Shown here: positions 8,038 through 16,977 of the stretch, piece by piece
How the letters are laid out: every line of letters starts with the position of its first letter
Numbering within the stretch: the stretch's first letter is position 1
NCBI RefSeq assembly: GCF_030546575.1
Contig: NZ_JAUOTN010000006.1
Coordinates: 62,001-126,000 of the forward strand
Source: Pontibacter coccineus
GTDB lineage: Bacteria; Bacteroidota; Bacteroidia; Cytophagales; Hymenobacteraceae
Length of the DNA stretch: 64,000 bases
Reading direction: 5' to 3'
The notes under the pieces: generated by a model
Database searches by the model: none
Told to the model about the DNA's origin: nothing
Seen by the model: the letters and a program-made list of their open reading frames with translations, nothing else
Position numbers and translations under genes: made by a program

Positions 8038-10938
8038 TTAGCGTGCGCAAATACCCCGGTAAGGGCAGTACTGGCATATCTCCAGCTCCTTTGTCTTCCG
8101 GATCACTTCGTTCGGGTCGAGCAGTTCCTGCACAAAACGGGTGAGCAATGCTTCGGATGCCGAAATAAAGTCCTGACCGGTCGCTTGCTCAAACGGAAAA
8201 TCAGCAGTGAGCACGCCGGCGTCCAGATTGCGGAAGGACAGTATACCTGACTTGGGCACGATGCGGGCCGGGTCCAGGTGAGATGCGTTGCGGAGCAACA
8301 GCTCCGGCTTTTGCTGCAGGTTGCGTTGCAAAATGTACTCGTACAGCCACAGCTGCCGGGCTTTGTCATACCTGGGCGAGGTGATAAAATGCAGGGCAAC
8401 ATCATCCGCTTTTACACTCACCTGGTTGCGCTCTACCTTACCGGTTTTGTAGTCAATTACGCGGAGCTCGGCGCCTTTCAGGTCGATGCGGTCGGCCTTG
8501 CCTGCCACCTTTACCGATATAAGCTCATCGCCTACCTGCACCTCTAGGATCGTTTCGAGTTGCTCTTCTAGGCGTAGTACGTAGAGCGGCAGTTCGTCTT
8601 CAGAGTTCAGCAGACCCTCCAGGTACTTCTCCAGTACCTGCACGGCCACTTTGAAAAGCAGGAAGTTCATGCCCCGCTCAGGACTGGCGCCGCGCGTCAC
8701 TTTACGGAACTCGGTCTCTACTTTAGCTGGTAATGCCTGCAGCATCTTCTCCACCTGCGGCTTCTCGATCGGCTTCCCATTCTGCTCAAAAGGCCGGAAA
8801 AAGTCCTCCAGCACCTGGTGCACGATGGTGCCAAACTGGTCAGCGCCCAGCTGCTCTTCTACTTCGTCGATCTCCCTGATCTTGGCAATGCGACTGAAGT
8901 AGTATTGCAGCGAGCAGTTGATGTACATGTTCAGGTGCGAAGGGTAGAGGCCGCGCTTCAGTTCCTGCCGCAGCTGCTCCAGCGTCTGGGCGTCTTTGTG
9001 AATGACAATATCCTCGTCGTACTTTTTCTGATCGCGCAGCTCCACCGTAGCGGTCAGGTCACGGAATTTGATCTTTGGGTTGCGTAGCGCCAGGTCGTTT
9101 TGGAGCTGAAGAATGAATCGGCTTTTCTCTCCGGAGCCATAGGTATCAGATGGCAGTACGTAGAGCAGGTGCACGTTCTTGGCACGCTGCAGCAGTCGGT
9201 AAAAGTTATAGGCCATGGCACCTTCGCTTTCAGCGTAGGTGGGCAGACCAAACTGCTTGAGCACATCATAGGGCATCAGTGACTCGTGCCGTTTCGGGGC
9301 TGGCAGCGTGTTTTCGTTAACCGAGAGGATGATCAGGTTCTCAAAGTCGAGCGCACGGGTTTCGAGCATACCCATGATCTGCAGGTCCGAGATAGGCTCG
9401 CCGCTGAAAGGCAGTCGCTGCCTGGCAATCAGTTCATTGAGAAACTTGCGGAAGCTGCGTACCGAAATCTTCTGCTCCCGGCAATCGAAGATCGTGTCCA
9501 GGCGCTTTACGATGGTATAGAAAATATAGAGGTACTCCGTCTCGATGGTGCTGGGCTGGTGACTGTACATCTTGTGCAGCAGGTCGATCAGCTGGTAGAG
9601 CGAGGCAATGATGTCATCGCAGTCGCGCCAGGACTTGAACAGCGCTTCGAAGAGCGGCTCATGCTTGCCCATCTTCAGCAAGTCATTGGCCGTGATCAGC
9701 ACGCGGTTGTCCTGCACGATCTGGTCCAGCACACGCTGCACAAAACCATGGAGTTCCTGCTTGTCGGGCTGCTCGTTCAGGTATAGCTCATACCTGCGGA
9801 TGAAAGGGTGGGAGAGCAGCTTAGTCACCGTCAGGTGGTGGTACTGGTATACCTTGTAACCCGACTCCTGCAGCTGTGTTACGCCCGTTAGGTGCACATC
9901 AAACAGCAGGTCGATCAGATTGTAGAGCGGCGTGCCCTTGAAGCTGAGGCCCATGGTCACGTTATAATTTGGGATCTCGTTCGGGATAGAGTGCAGCACA
10001 GGCAGCAGCAGCGTTTCATCGGGCAGCACCACCGCCACCTGCGCGTGCTTGTCACGCTGCCTGATTTCCTGTATCAACTGCCCAGCCAGCTTGCCCTGCA
10101 TACTCGCATTGGCCACCCCGATTACGTTGATCTCTTTTTCGTCGGTCAGCAGCAGGTTTTGTTGCCAGCGCCAGTCCGGCAGATTCCAGGTGCTCTTATA
10201 CCTGCGCAGGAAGCTGCCGGCACGGTTTGGCGTGCCTTCCTCCATGTAAAAGTCATCGGAGTCAAACAGAACCTCGGCCTTGTTGTGCTTGAGCAGCGTA
10301 CGGATGATCTTTTCTTCTGAACTAGTGAGGGCGTTGAGACCGATAAACAGGTACTGGGCGCACTCAGGGGACTTGGCCAGTTGCTCTATATTATCGGCAA
10401 CAATCTTGAAAGCCATACCTGTATAGGCCTGCTTACGCTCTTCGAGGTGGTCTTTGAGGTTGTGGTAAGTCTTCTCGATGTTGTCCCAGAGGCTGAAGTA
10501 CTTTTTAACGGCAGGCGTCAACTCTTTGCCCAGGTGGGCCGGGTCCCATCGTTCCAGTGCTTTTGCTTCGCTCACATAATCAAACAGCTTCGTTGTGTCC
10601 ACCAGGTTCTGGTCGATGCGGCTGAAGTCGTCGAGCAGGGTGCTACCCCAGGTGATGAACTGATCAAAATCCAGGTTCGGATCCTGTTCCCGCATCAGGT
10701 CATAGAGCTCGAGCTGTAGATTGATCGGCTCCAGCACATCCACTTTGGCCAGTTTGGTGATGAAGTCCTCCATACCTGACACCTCCGGTGACCAGATGGG
10801 TTCTGGAGCAGCCTGCGCCAGCGCGTTCTTGAAAAAGAAACTCGCACGACGGGATGGCAGCACAATGCACAGCTCGCTGATGTTCTCTTTATACTTCTCG
10901 TATACGTATTTTGCCGCTAGCTCAAGGAAGGTCTGCAC
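8038..10938 (-). CDS. addB: AddB-like PD-(D/E)XK nuclease with inactive helicase fold and iron-sulfur cysteines
   Basis: About 966 residues from a GTG at 10938. An in-frame ATG at 10998 would add 20 residues encoded by the TGATTGAGTGAATGAG-type intergenic repeat, so I prefer the GTG before VQTFLELAAKYV. The N-terminal part resembles a UvrD-type fold without a good Walker A. The C-terminal RecB-type nuclease shows KADRIDLKG and VIDYKTGK (Asp...Asp-x-Lys) at about residue 830. A lone Cys (MYINCSLQYY) and the terminal CQYCPYRGIC give the four Cys of an AddB-type 4Fe-4S nuclease. It should partner the AddA-like protein at 12206 to resect double-strand breaks. Two unrelated genes lie between them. 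Confidence 0.8.
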   Translation of the reverse strand: MQTFLELAAKYVYEKYKENISELCIVLPSRRASFFFKNALAQAAPEPIWSPEVSGMEDFITKLAKVDVLEPINLQLELYDLMREQDPNLDFDQFITWGSTLLDDFSRIDQNLVDTTKLFDYVSEAKALERWDPAHLGKELTPAVKKYFSLWDNIEKTYHNLKDHLEERKQAYTGMAFKIVADNIEQLAKSPECAQYLFIGLNALTSSEEKIIRTLLKHNKAEVLFDSDDFYMEEGTPNRAGSFLRRYKSTWNLPDWRWQQNLLLTDEKEINVIGVANASMQGKLAGQLIQEIRQRDKHAQVAVVLPDETLLLPVLHSIPNEIPNYNVTMGLSFKGTPLYNLIDLLFDVHLTGVTQLQESGYKVYQYHHLTVTKLLSHPFIRRYELYLNEQPDKQELHGFVQRVLDQIVQDNRVLITANDLLKMGKHEPLFEALFKSWRDCDDIIASLYQLIDLLHKMYSHQPSTIETEYLYIFYTIVKRLDTIFDCREQKISVRSFRKFLNELIARQRLPFSGEPISDLQIMGMLETRALDFENLIILSVNENTLPAPKRHESLMPYDVLKQFGLPTYAESEGAMAYNFYRLLQRAKNVHLLYVLPSDTYGSGEKSRFILQLQNDLALRNPKIKFRDLTATVELRDQKKYDEDIVIHKDAQTLEQLRQELKRGLYPSHLNMYINCSLQYYFSRIAKIREIDEVEEQLGADQFGTIVHQVLEDFFRPFEQNGKPIEKPQVEKMLQALPAKVETEFRKVTRGASPERGMNFLLFKVAVQVLEKYLEGLLNSEDELPLYVLRLEEQLETILEVQVGDELISVKVAGKADRIDLKGAELRVIDYKTGKVERNQVSVKADDVALHFITSPRYDKARQLWLYEYILQRNLQQKPELLLRNASHLDPARIVPKSGILSFRNLDAGVLTADFPFEQATGQDFISASEALLTRFVQELLDPNEVIRKTKELEICQYCPYRGICAR

Positions 10939-11066
10939 TTTTGTGATTGAGTGAATGAGTTGATGAGTGATTGTTGAATGGTTAAATGGTTGGTGCATGA
11001 TTCGGACAGGCCCTGACCTATCCCTACTGGTTATCCAACTTTTTAACTTTCTAACTTCTAAACTTT

Positions 11067-11489
11067 CTAACTTAAAACATTTCCCTTTTCATCCAAAGGC
11101 AGAAAGGGGTTATAGGCAATCTCCCAGAGGTTGTCGTCCGGATCGGCGACGTAGCTGCTGTAGCCGCCCCAGAAAACTTTTTCCGGTTGCTTCAGCACGC
11201 GCACGCCCATACCGGCAAGTTCTGCTACCAGCCCATCTACTGCTTGTTCCGATTGCACGTTATAGGCCAACGAAAAACTCTTAAAGCCTTTGCCATCGGC
11301 CTCCAGTCCGGCATCATCAGCCAGCGACTCCTGCGGGAACAAGGCTAGTTGCAATCCATTTAGCTGAAAGAAAACAATACTTTCTGTGCTGCTCTCAAGC
11401 GGTTGCCAGCCAAAGATGTTCTGGTAAAACTCCCTTGACCGCTGCAGATTTCTGACGCCTAGTGTGATAAGTGTAATTCTCTGTTCCAT
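11067..11489 (-). CDS. Glyoxalase-like VOC family protein
   Basis: A 140-residue vicinal oxygen chelate protein with two beta-alpha-beta-beta-beta modules. The opening MEQRITLITLGVRNLQRSREFY and the closing YVADPDDNLWEIAYNPFLP, with the metal-ligand Glu in WEIAYNP, are typical. The usual first-strand His is replaced by Thr (ITLGV), as in many VOC proteins of unknown activity, so glyoxalase I chemistry cannot be assumed. It lies between the two recombination nuclease genes on the same strand, with about 60 bp on each side, and may share their transcript. Confidence 0.8.
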   Translation of the reverse strand: MEQRITLITLGVRNLQRSREFYQNIFGWQPLESSTESIVFFQLNGLQLALFPQESLADDAGLEADGKGFKSFSLAYNVQSEQAVDGLVAELAGMGVRVLKQPEKVFWGGYSSYVADPDDNLWEIAYNPFLPLDEKGNVLS

Positions 11490-11547
11490 ATTTTCCTCTG
11501 ATCTCTTTCTTGATAACTGTTAACCTGCCTGCTATACCTACTGTTAC

Positions 11548-12102
11548 CTACCTGGCCTCTTCGTAGGCTGCTTTCAACCAACCGATCAGTTCGGCATCGA
11601 CCTCTTCTGCATTCTGAAGTCGCACACGATGCGAACACATGGCATTGAAACTACCCGACTTTTCCAGTCTTCCTTCCGGTTCCCGGCCTTTCAGGTTGAT
11701 GCCCACATCCAGTCTGGTTTTGGTAGAAGGCTGGAGCAGGGCGAACTGCTTTTTGCTCCGCGCGCTCACATAAGCATTCTTGGGCGCCAGTTCGACATCA
11801 GCGCCAAACTGCTTTAGCTGCGCTACCAGGGTCTCGTAAACGGGCAGAAGCTGTTCTTTTCCTTTGTATTGTTTCTCGATCAGATCTTCCGGGTTTTCAG
11901 CCGAACCAGCATCGGTTCCCTTGGTTTTGAGCGCTACCAGGTTGGCGAAGCCATGTGTAAACGCATGGTCCGATTTTAAAAACTTTATGATCTCGCCATG
12001 CTTCTGCAAGCCGGTACCCTGCACGATCTGAATCCACTCCTCCAGTTTCCTGCCTGTGTTCTTCTCCAGGTTGTCAATCATGGTTTGTGCTGCTTTGTCC
12101 AT
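11548..12102 (-). CDS. DUF4287/DUF5655 domain protein
   Basis: A 184-residue soluble protein. The N-terminal helical DUF4287 part (about 1-60) shows TGRKLEEWIQIVQ, KHGEIIKFLK and HAFTHGFANLVAL. The C-terminal DUF5655 part (about 75-182) shows YKGKEQLLPVYE, VELAPKNAYVSARSKKQFA and LDVGINLKG. The combination is common in Bacteroidota and Actinobacteria, and no biochemical function is established. It lies between the AddA- and AddB-like genes on the same strand. No signal peptide, membrane segment or catalytic triad is visible. Confidence 0.8.
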   Translation of the reverse strand: MDKAAQTMIDNLEKNTGRKLEEWIQIVQGTGLQKHGEIIKFLKSDHAFTHGFANLVALKTKGTDAGSAENPEDLIEKQYKGKEQLLPVYETLVAQLKQFGADVELAPKNAYVSARSKKQFALLQPSTKTRLDVGINLKGREPEGRLEKSGSFNAMCSHRVRLQNAEEVDAELIGWLKAAYEEAR

Positions 12103-12205
12103 CCTGCTAATGTATAATTAATGATGATTAATGATTAGTGATTAGAAATTGTTCGGGCTGTAACTGAAGAGTAATTCTTCATTAAACATTACTCATTATA
12201 CATTA
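12103..12205. repeat. ATTAATGA-type low-complexity intergenic repeat
   Basis: The spacer holds TAATTAATGATGATTAATGATTAGTGATTAG and, 40 bp on, its near-inverse ending ACTCATTATACATTATTA. The two arms could pair as a loose hairpin. The same word family recurs at 10940-10990, 25905-25930, 34150-34230, 34380-34443 and 50950-51115, always between genes. Confidence 0.6.
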
Positions 12206-15200
12206 TTACAGCGCCAGACCAATCTGCTGGCTTTTGCCGCCATAGGACCATTCGTACAGCTCTTCAGTATCGAAGTAGTAAAGGAGGCATTTTACTTTTT
12301 CGTACCCCAATTGCTTGAAGCGCACGGCATAGTGATCAAGTTTGTTGCGGTGCTCTTCCAGGGGCGGCGGCAGTTTAAACTCCATCAGCACGACCTGCTC
12401 TCCGTCAAACACCACCCGGTCAGGTTTGTAGAGGTAGGCGCGGGCATCGAGCAGTTCTTTTTCGTGCTCCACGATCACAGATTCCGAAAAGTAACGGCTG
12501 ATCTTCGGGTGATTCACCACTTCCAGCAAGCGCTCCTTTAGCGTCAGCTTTTCGCGGTCGCTGATAATGCCCTGGTATACCATCTGCCGCAGCACATCGT
12601 CCAGTTGCGCGGCGGTCAGGGTGCGGGAGATGGCATAGTGCAGTTTTTTGTTCTGAATGCGCTGCTCGGTCTGCGTCTCGAAGTCAAACACGTTGTTAGC
12701 GTGCTGTTTGAGCTGGAGGCGTTGTGCCCAGTCGTTCGTCTGCAGGTAATCCAAGGTATAGACAGGGCCAATCTCACGATTGCCACAATCCTGTTTGGTT
12801 GTTTGACCAGCGTATACCTGGTAGCAAAGCTTGCCGGGCTCCCACAGGTTTTCGGCCACCAGGTAACGGTATAGCAGGTGACTCACGTTTTTGGCTGTTC
12901 CTTCCAGTGCTTTCTGCGCTTTTCGCTCTTCCAGCAGGTCCTTTCCGTTGCCGATCAGGTATAGCCGGTCCTTGGGACGGGTGAGCGCCACGTACAGCAT
13001 GTTCAGGTTTTCGATAAAGGTCTTCTCTATCTCGGTGTTGTATTGCTCGGCCAGCTCGGTATGCTCCAGGCGGGAACTGATGTTCACGGCCACGCTGCGC
13101 AATTTGCCCATCACCTTGTTATCGTCCGACAGACGGCTCCACATCAGGGCCCTGGTCTGCGGCTCGGTGCTCCAGTCCGCGAACGGAACGATCACGATCG
13201 GGTAGGCGAGGCCCTTGGCCTTGTGTATGCTGGTGATCGTGATGGCGTTGCGATCCTTGGGCGTGTTGATGCTCAGCTTCTCTTTCTGCACATCCCAATA
13301 AGCCAGGAAGTTATTCAGGTTGTTGCTGTTTTTCAGGCCATACTCCAACACGAGGTCCAGGAATCGGAACAGGTACTCGCATTCGTTGTTGTGTCCCAGC
13401 AAATTGAAAATGCGGATCAGCTGTTCGGTGAGTTCATAGATCGACAGGTTGCCCGTCTCCCGTTCCTTCACATCATAGCCTACTTCGCGTAGAAAATCGA
13501 AGAAAAGCTTCGGATCCGCCTGGTTTGCTATTTGGGCGATCGTTTGTGCGAGCTCCGTGGTGGGTACTTTGCCCTCCGTCACGGTATAGATCAGGTAGAG
13601 CGCCTCTGATTTTGCCAGCGTATCGTTCGGGCGGTTAAAAACCCGGAACATGGCGATGATCAGGTTGATCACCTCGGCAAACTGCAGCGACAGCGAGTCT
13701 TGTGAGATTATATCGTATTGCTTCTCTTTCAGGAAATTGGCAATCAGCTTACTCTTGGCATTGGTACGGCAGAGTATCGCCATATCCTTTAAGGTATAGC
13801 CATCCGACAAACCCTGGCGAACCAGCTCAATCACCATGTTCAGCGTGCTGGCGTCATAACTCAGTTCCTGTTCATGGGTGTATTCATCGTAGAGCTCTTC
13901 GGTTCGGACGCAGCTGCTCAGGTTGTATTTATAGTTCAGGTCGTCGGGGTAGGTGAACATGATCTGCACATGCCCGCCAGCCTTGCCTGATGCAGGAGCT
14001 TCCTGCACAAACTTGTCGTCGTAGATCGAAGTGAAGGTGCCGTATACCTTGTGTTGCTCGCTAAAGAAGGTAAAGAGCTTGTTGTTGAACTCGATGATCT
14101 CGCGACGGCTCCGGAAGTTTTGCTGCAGCACATCAGGAGCCAGGTTCTCGCGCACCGATTCGTAGCGCTCCCGGATCATATGACCATGGCGCCGGTTTTC
14201 GTAGAGCAGGTGTGTGTTCTTTTTATAGAGGTGCAGTATCTGCTCCATTTCACCACCACGCCAGCGGTAGATCGCCTGCTTGGCATCGCCCACCACCATG
14301 CTAAAGTGCCCGGAAGCGAGTGCATTGTCAACGAGCGGCAGCAGGTTGTTCCACTGCAGTACCGAGGTATCCTGAAACTCGTCGATCAGGATGTGGTTGT
14401 ACTTCTCACCAAGCCGCTCGTAGATAAAGGGCACCGGCTCCTTGAGCACAATGTCGATGATACGCTTGTTGAACTCCGAAATATGCACGGTGTTACGGTC
14501 GAGCTTGATCTCCTGCAGGCATTTTTCCAGCTCGTTCAGCACCGACACTTTATATAAGTGTGGTACCACCGCCGAGATCAGGGTAAAAGTGCCCGCATAC
14601 TGTTCCTTGATGGATTCTATGTTGTAGTAAAGGTCTGTGAGCAGTTGGCGTATACCGTCGATCTGGTTTTTAGTGGCCGAAGTAGCCTTGCCGGCATACC
14701 ACTTATCTTCTTCCACTGTCTGGCGGGCGTAGTTGTTGCCGTAGGTCAGATCAGCTTCGCGGTTAAACTTCGTGAAATAGCCGAATAGCCCCCGGTTACC
14801 CTGGTAAAAATCAGAAGGGGAGAGGCCAGCCTGCTCGATGGCCTGCAGCGCCTTGCCGGCGTCTTCCTGCAAAGCAGCCAGAATACCTTCCTGCAGTTCT
14901 TTAAGCTGCTTCCTGATTTCGCTGAAGTCTTCCAGCGTAAGCCCCTGCAGGTCCGATACCGCTTCGTATACCTGTTCGTTCAGCAGGTTTTTGGCAAAAT
15001 CAGCAAGATCATCGGCCAGGGTGTTCCAACTGCGTCCTTCGCGGGCTTTCTCCAGGGCGTACTGCTCCAGCGTTTCCGAAAGCAGGTCGTCTTTCCGGTT
15101 ACTCACCTTATCTAGGAGCAACTGCACAGCGGTGCTCACCAGCGTCTGGGAGTCCAGATCTACTTCAAAGTTATAGGGTATGTTCAGTTCCTTGGTAAAG

Positions 15201-15604
15201 GCCTGCACGATCTTATTGACAAAGCTGTCGATAGTGCTGACAGAGAAGTCGCTGTAATTGTAGAGGATCTGTGTAAACAAATGACCGGCACGCTGGCGTA
15301 GTTGCTCTTTGTCATAGCGCTCGTCCGGGAAGCGTTTCTGCAGCTCGTCCGTGATCTTCTCCAGCAAATCCTCACTTTTCTGACGCTCCGCCTCACTCAG
15401 GTTTGGGTTGTTTAAGTTCCGCAATGCCCCCAGAATGCGCTCTTTCATTTCGGCGGCTGCGTCGTTTGTAAAGGTAATCGCCAGAATGGAGCGGTAATAG
15501 TCCGGGTCCGAGGTATGCAGCGCTAGTTTCAGGTATTCTTTGGTCAGGGTATAGGTTTTACCCGAACCTGCTGAGGAGGAGAGTATCTTGAAATTTTGCG
15601 ACAT
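12206..15604 (-). CDS. addA: AddA-like UvrD/REP helicase-nuclease
   Basis: 1132 residues from ATG 15604; upstream in-frame starts add residues ahead of the conserved opening MSQNFKILSSSAGSGKT. Helicase motifs in order: Walker A SSSAGSGKT (residues 9-17), ITFTNDAAAEMKERIL (Ia), LIDEFQDTS (II), VVGDAKQAIYRWRGG (III), NFRSRREI (IV), ITSIHKAKGLAYP (V) and MLYVALTRPKDRLYL (VI). The C-terminal PD-(D/E)XK nuclease shows YKPDRVVFDG and VVLMEFKLP (Asp, Glu-x-Lys). This is the motor and nuclease subunit of an AddAB-type enzyme that resects DNA ends for RecA loading. Its partner is at 8038, with two small genes between. Confidence 0.88.
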   Translation of the reverse strand: MSQNFKILSSSAGSGKTYTLTKEYLKLALHTSDPDYYRSILAITFTNDAAAEMKERILGALRNLNNPNLSEAERQKSEDLLEKITDELQKRFPDERYDKEQLRQRAGHLFTQILYNYSDFSVSTIDSFVNKIVQAFTKELNIPYNFEVDLDSQTLVSTAVQLLLDKVSNRKDDLLSETLEQYALEKAREGRSWNTLADDLADFAKNLLNEQVYEAVSDLQGLTLEDFSEIRKQLKELQEGILAALQEDAGKALQAIEQAGLSPSDFYQGNRGLFGYFTKFNREADLTYGNNYARQTVEEDKWYAGKATSATKNQIDGIRQLLTDLYYNIESIKEQYAGTFTLISAVVPHLYKVSVLNELEKCLQEIKLDRNTVHISEFNKRIIDIVLKEPVPFIYERLGEKYNHILIDEFQDTSVLQWNNLLPLVDNALASGHFSMVVGDAKQAIYRWRGGEMEQILHLYKKNTHLLYENRRHGHMIRERYESVRENLAPDVLQQNFRSRREIIEFNNKLFTFFSEQHKVYGTFTSIYDDKFVQEAPASGKAGGHVQIMFTYPDDLNYKYNLSSCVRTEELYDEYTHEQELSYDASTLNMVIELVRQGLSDGYTLKDMAILCRTNAKSKLIANFLKEKQYDIISQDSLSLQFAEVINLIIAMFRVFNRPNDTLAKSEALYLIYTVTEGKVPTTELAQTIAQIANQADPKLFFDFLREVGYDVKERETGNLSIYELTEQLIRIFNLLGHNNECEYLFRFLDLVLEYGLKNSNNLNNFLAYWDVQKEKLSINTPKDRNAITITSIHKAKGLAYPIVIVPFADWSTEPQTRALMWSRLSDDNKVMGKLRSVAVNISSRLEHTELAEQYNTEIEKTFIENLNMLYVALTRPKDRLYLIGNGKDLLEERKAQKALEGTAKNVSHLLYRYLVAENLWEPGKLCYQVYAGQTTKQDCGNREIGPVYTLDYLQTNDWAQRLQLKQHANNVFDFETQTEQRIQNKKLHYAISRTLTAAQLDDVLRQMVYQGIISDREKLTLKERLLEVVNHPKISRYFSESVIVEHEKELLDARAYLYKPDRVVFDGEQVVLMEFKLPPPLEEHRNKLDHYAVRFKQLGYEKVKCLLYYFDTEELYEWSYGGKSQQIGLAL

Positions 15605-15721
15605 AGCTGGCGGCATTAAACGGGATTCTAAAGATACATTTACTGGGTGGCTTATGCCAGTAGCGGGGTTTAAAATAATGGGCGCTCCAAGCAAGTGTTT
15701 GTCGATCAGGGTATAAAATAC

Positions 15722-15750
15722 AAAAAGCTCCCCCGCCTAAGCGAAGGAGC
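15722..15750 (-). terminator. Intrinsic terminator of the 15780-16316 gene
   Basis: On the minus strand GCTCCTTCGC-TTAG-GCGGGGGAGC is followed by TTTTTG. The 10-bp stem has two mismatched positions. It lies about 30 bp behind the stop codon. Confidence 0.75.
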
Positions 15751-15779
15751 CTGTTGCCTTTCTAAGTTTGAGTAAAGGA

Positions 15780-16316
15780 TTATGCGTATACGATCTGCCC
15801 TTTCTTTTCTTCTTTTTCTTTAGCAGCAGCATGGTCGTTTACACAAACGTTGCGCACAATGCGAGCCATTGAGATGGAGTAATCCGTAATAATGCAGTGC
15901 TGCTGCTCGGTGCTCATCAGCGCCTTGCCGCCACCCAGCGTCAGTTTGTTCAGTTCAATCACTTCATCAAAATTCTGTCGCAGCATCTTGAGCGCCTTGA
16001 AAGACGGCTCGTTGTAGTACATCGGAATCACCTGGCATACGGCATAACTACCCTTAGCACGCTCCTTCGCAATCATGCTACACAAGTTGGATGCATTCAT
16101 TTTGTCCAGGTCCGAGATGATCACAAAGAACACTTTGGCCTCGCTTTTATCGGATTTGATAACTGCATTGCTTGGCAGCAAATTGCGTGAGACTTTGGCA
16201 CCCTTCATAAAGTCTTCGTCTTTCAAGATCTTGTTATGAATCTTAAAGGCCAGTGCGCCCGAGGCGATCAAATGAAAGTCCTTGCTTTTAGCTGTGATTT
16301 TGGAGAAGTGTAACAT
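15780..16316 (-). CDS. Conserved-looking protein of unknown function
   Basis: A 178-residue protein without signal peptide or membrane segments. It alternates hydrophobic strands and amphipathic helices (AKVFFVIISDLDKM, GSYAVCQVIPMYYN, QQHCIITDYSISMARIVRNV), consistent with an alpha/beta cytosolic domain. It ends in a charged AAAKEKEEKKGQ tail, and four of its Cys residues lie in or next to these strands. I do not recognise the family, and a weak similarity in style to nucleotide-binding folds is not enough for a call. It is single, with its own terminator and a long AT-rich upstream region. Confidence 0.55.
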   Translation of the reverse strand: MLHFSKITAKSKDFHLIASGALAFKIHNKILKDEDFMKGAKVSRNLLPSNAVIKSDKSEAKVFFVIISDLDKMNASNLCSMIAKERAKGSYAVCQVIPMYYNEPSFKALKMLRQNFDEVIELNKLTLGGGKALMSTEQQHCIITDYSISMARIVRNVCVNDHAAAKEKEEKKGQIVYA

Positions 16317-16810
16317 AATTAGAAAGGATTAAAGGGTTAATGATCAACAGTATTTTTAATTGATGAAATTTTTTTTCTATAGTTTGAGCTTAAAATTTCG
16401 CTTTCAGGTAACGGGGCGGGGGCGGAGGTAAAGCTAAAGATGCACAGAATCGGACAAATCGATCATTCAAATGATGCTGATTGAGCACCTTTTAAAATTG
16501 AACTGGTTTAGATCCTGTGATATACTAAACTACGAGCTTAATATTGGATATACCAATGAAAAACTTTAATAATAGTTAACGGCTTGATATTGAGGGTGAA
16601 TGTATTCTATTTACGGGCAAATGGTCTGGTAGTTTCTTATTTCAATAATTATTTGGAATATTTTGACGCAAAATAAAAAAGAATTTGAAATAAATATAAT
16701 TGTTCACCATTTTCTCAGAACAATTTTTTAATCGAATAATACCTAATGAATTGCACAGGTTTGTTTAAGAATAAATTAGGTCATATGACAATGATTTCAT
16801 TTATTCTGCG
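16317..16810. other. AT-rich intergenic region between divergent genes
   Basis: This stretch is far richer in A and T than the flanking genes. It must hold the promoter of the leftward 178-residue gene and upstream sequence of the rightward helicase. The palindrome TCATATGA lies at 16781. One frame at 16471..16569 (32 residues) is open but has no supporting feature. No tRNA fold was seen. Confidence 0.5.
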
Positions 16811-16977
16811 TACCTTTGCAGCCGATTTGGGATCAGTCTGATTTAAGTAAAACTGGCTACACCGCTTTTTAGAGCATAACCTGGTTGATTTTTTTTCTTG
16901 TCGGACTTCTTTTTCGTAAAGAAGGGTTTATGGACAGGCTGTCTCCAGATGAAGTGTAAAAAGTTATTAAAAACAGA
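16811..16977 (+). promoter_or_regulatory. Promoter and long 5' leader of the DEAD-box helicase gene
   Basis: TACCTTTG (16811-16818) is a perfect TAnnTTTG -7 box. Transcription from it would leave a leader of about 150 nt. The leader contains a small hairpin with a TTCG-type loop (CTTCTTTTTCGTAAAGAAG, about 16906-16924) preceded by eight T residues. DEAD-box helicase mRNAs in many bacteria have long, temperature- or autoregulated leaders; that role here is inferred only from length and structure. Confidence 0.5.

Noticed and set aside
10939..10998. 20-residue N-terminal extension of the AddB-like protein
   Set aside because: It is encoded by a low-complexity TGATTGAGTGAATGAG repeat found in several other spacers; the family begins at the GTG.
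16471..16569. 32-residue open frame in the AT-rich spacer
   Set aside because: Frames of this size are expected by chance in such sequence; no ribosome site or motif is seen.
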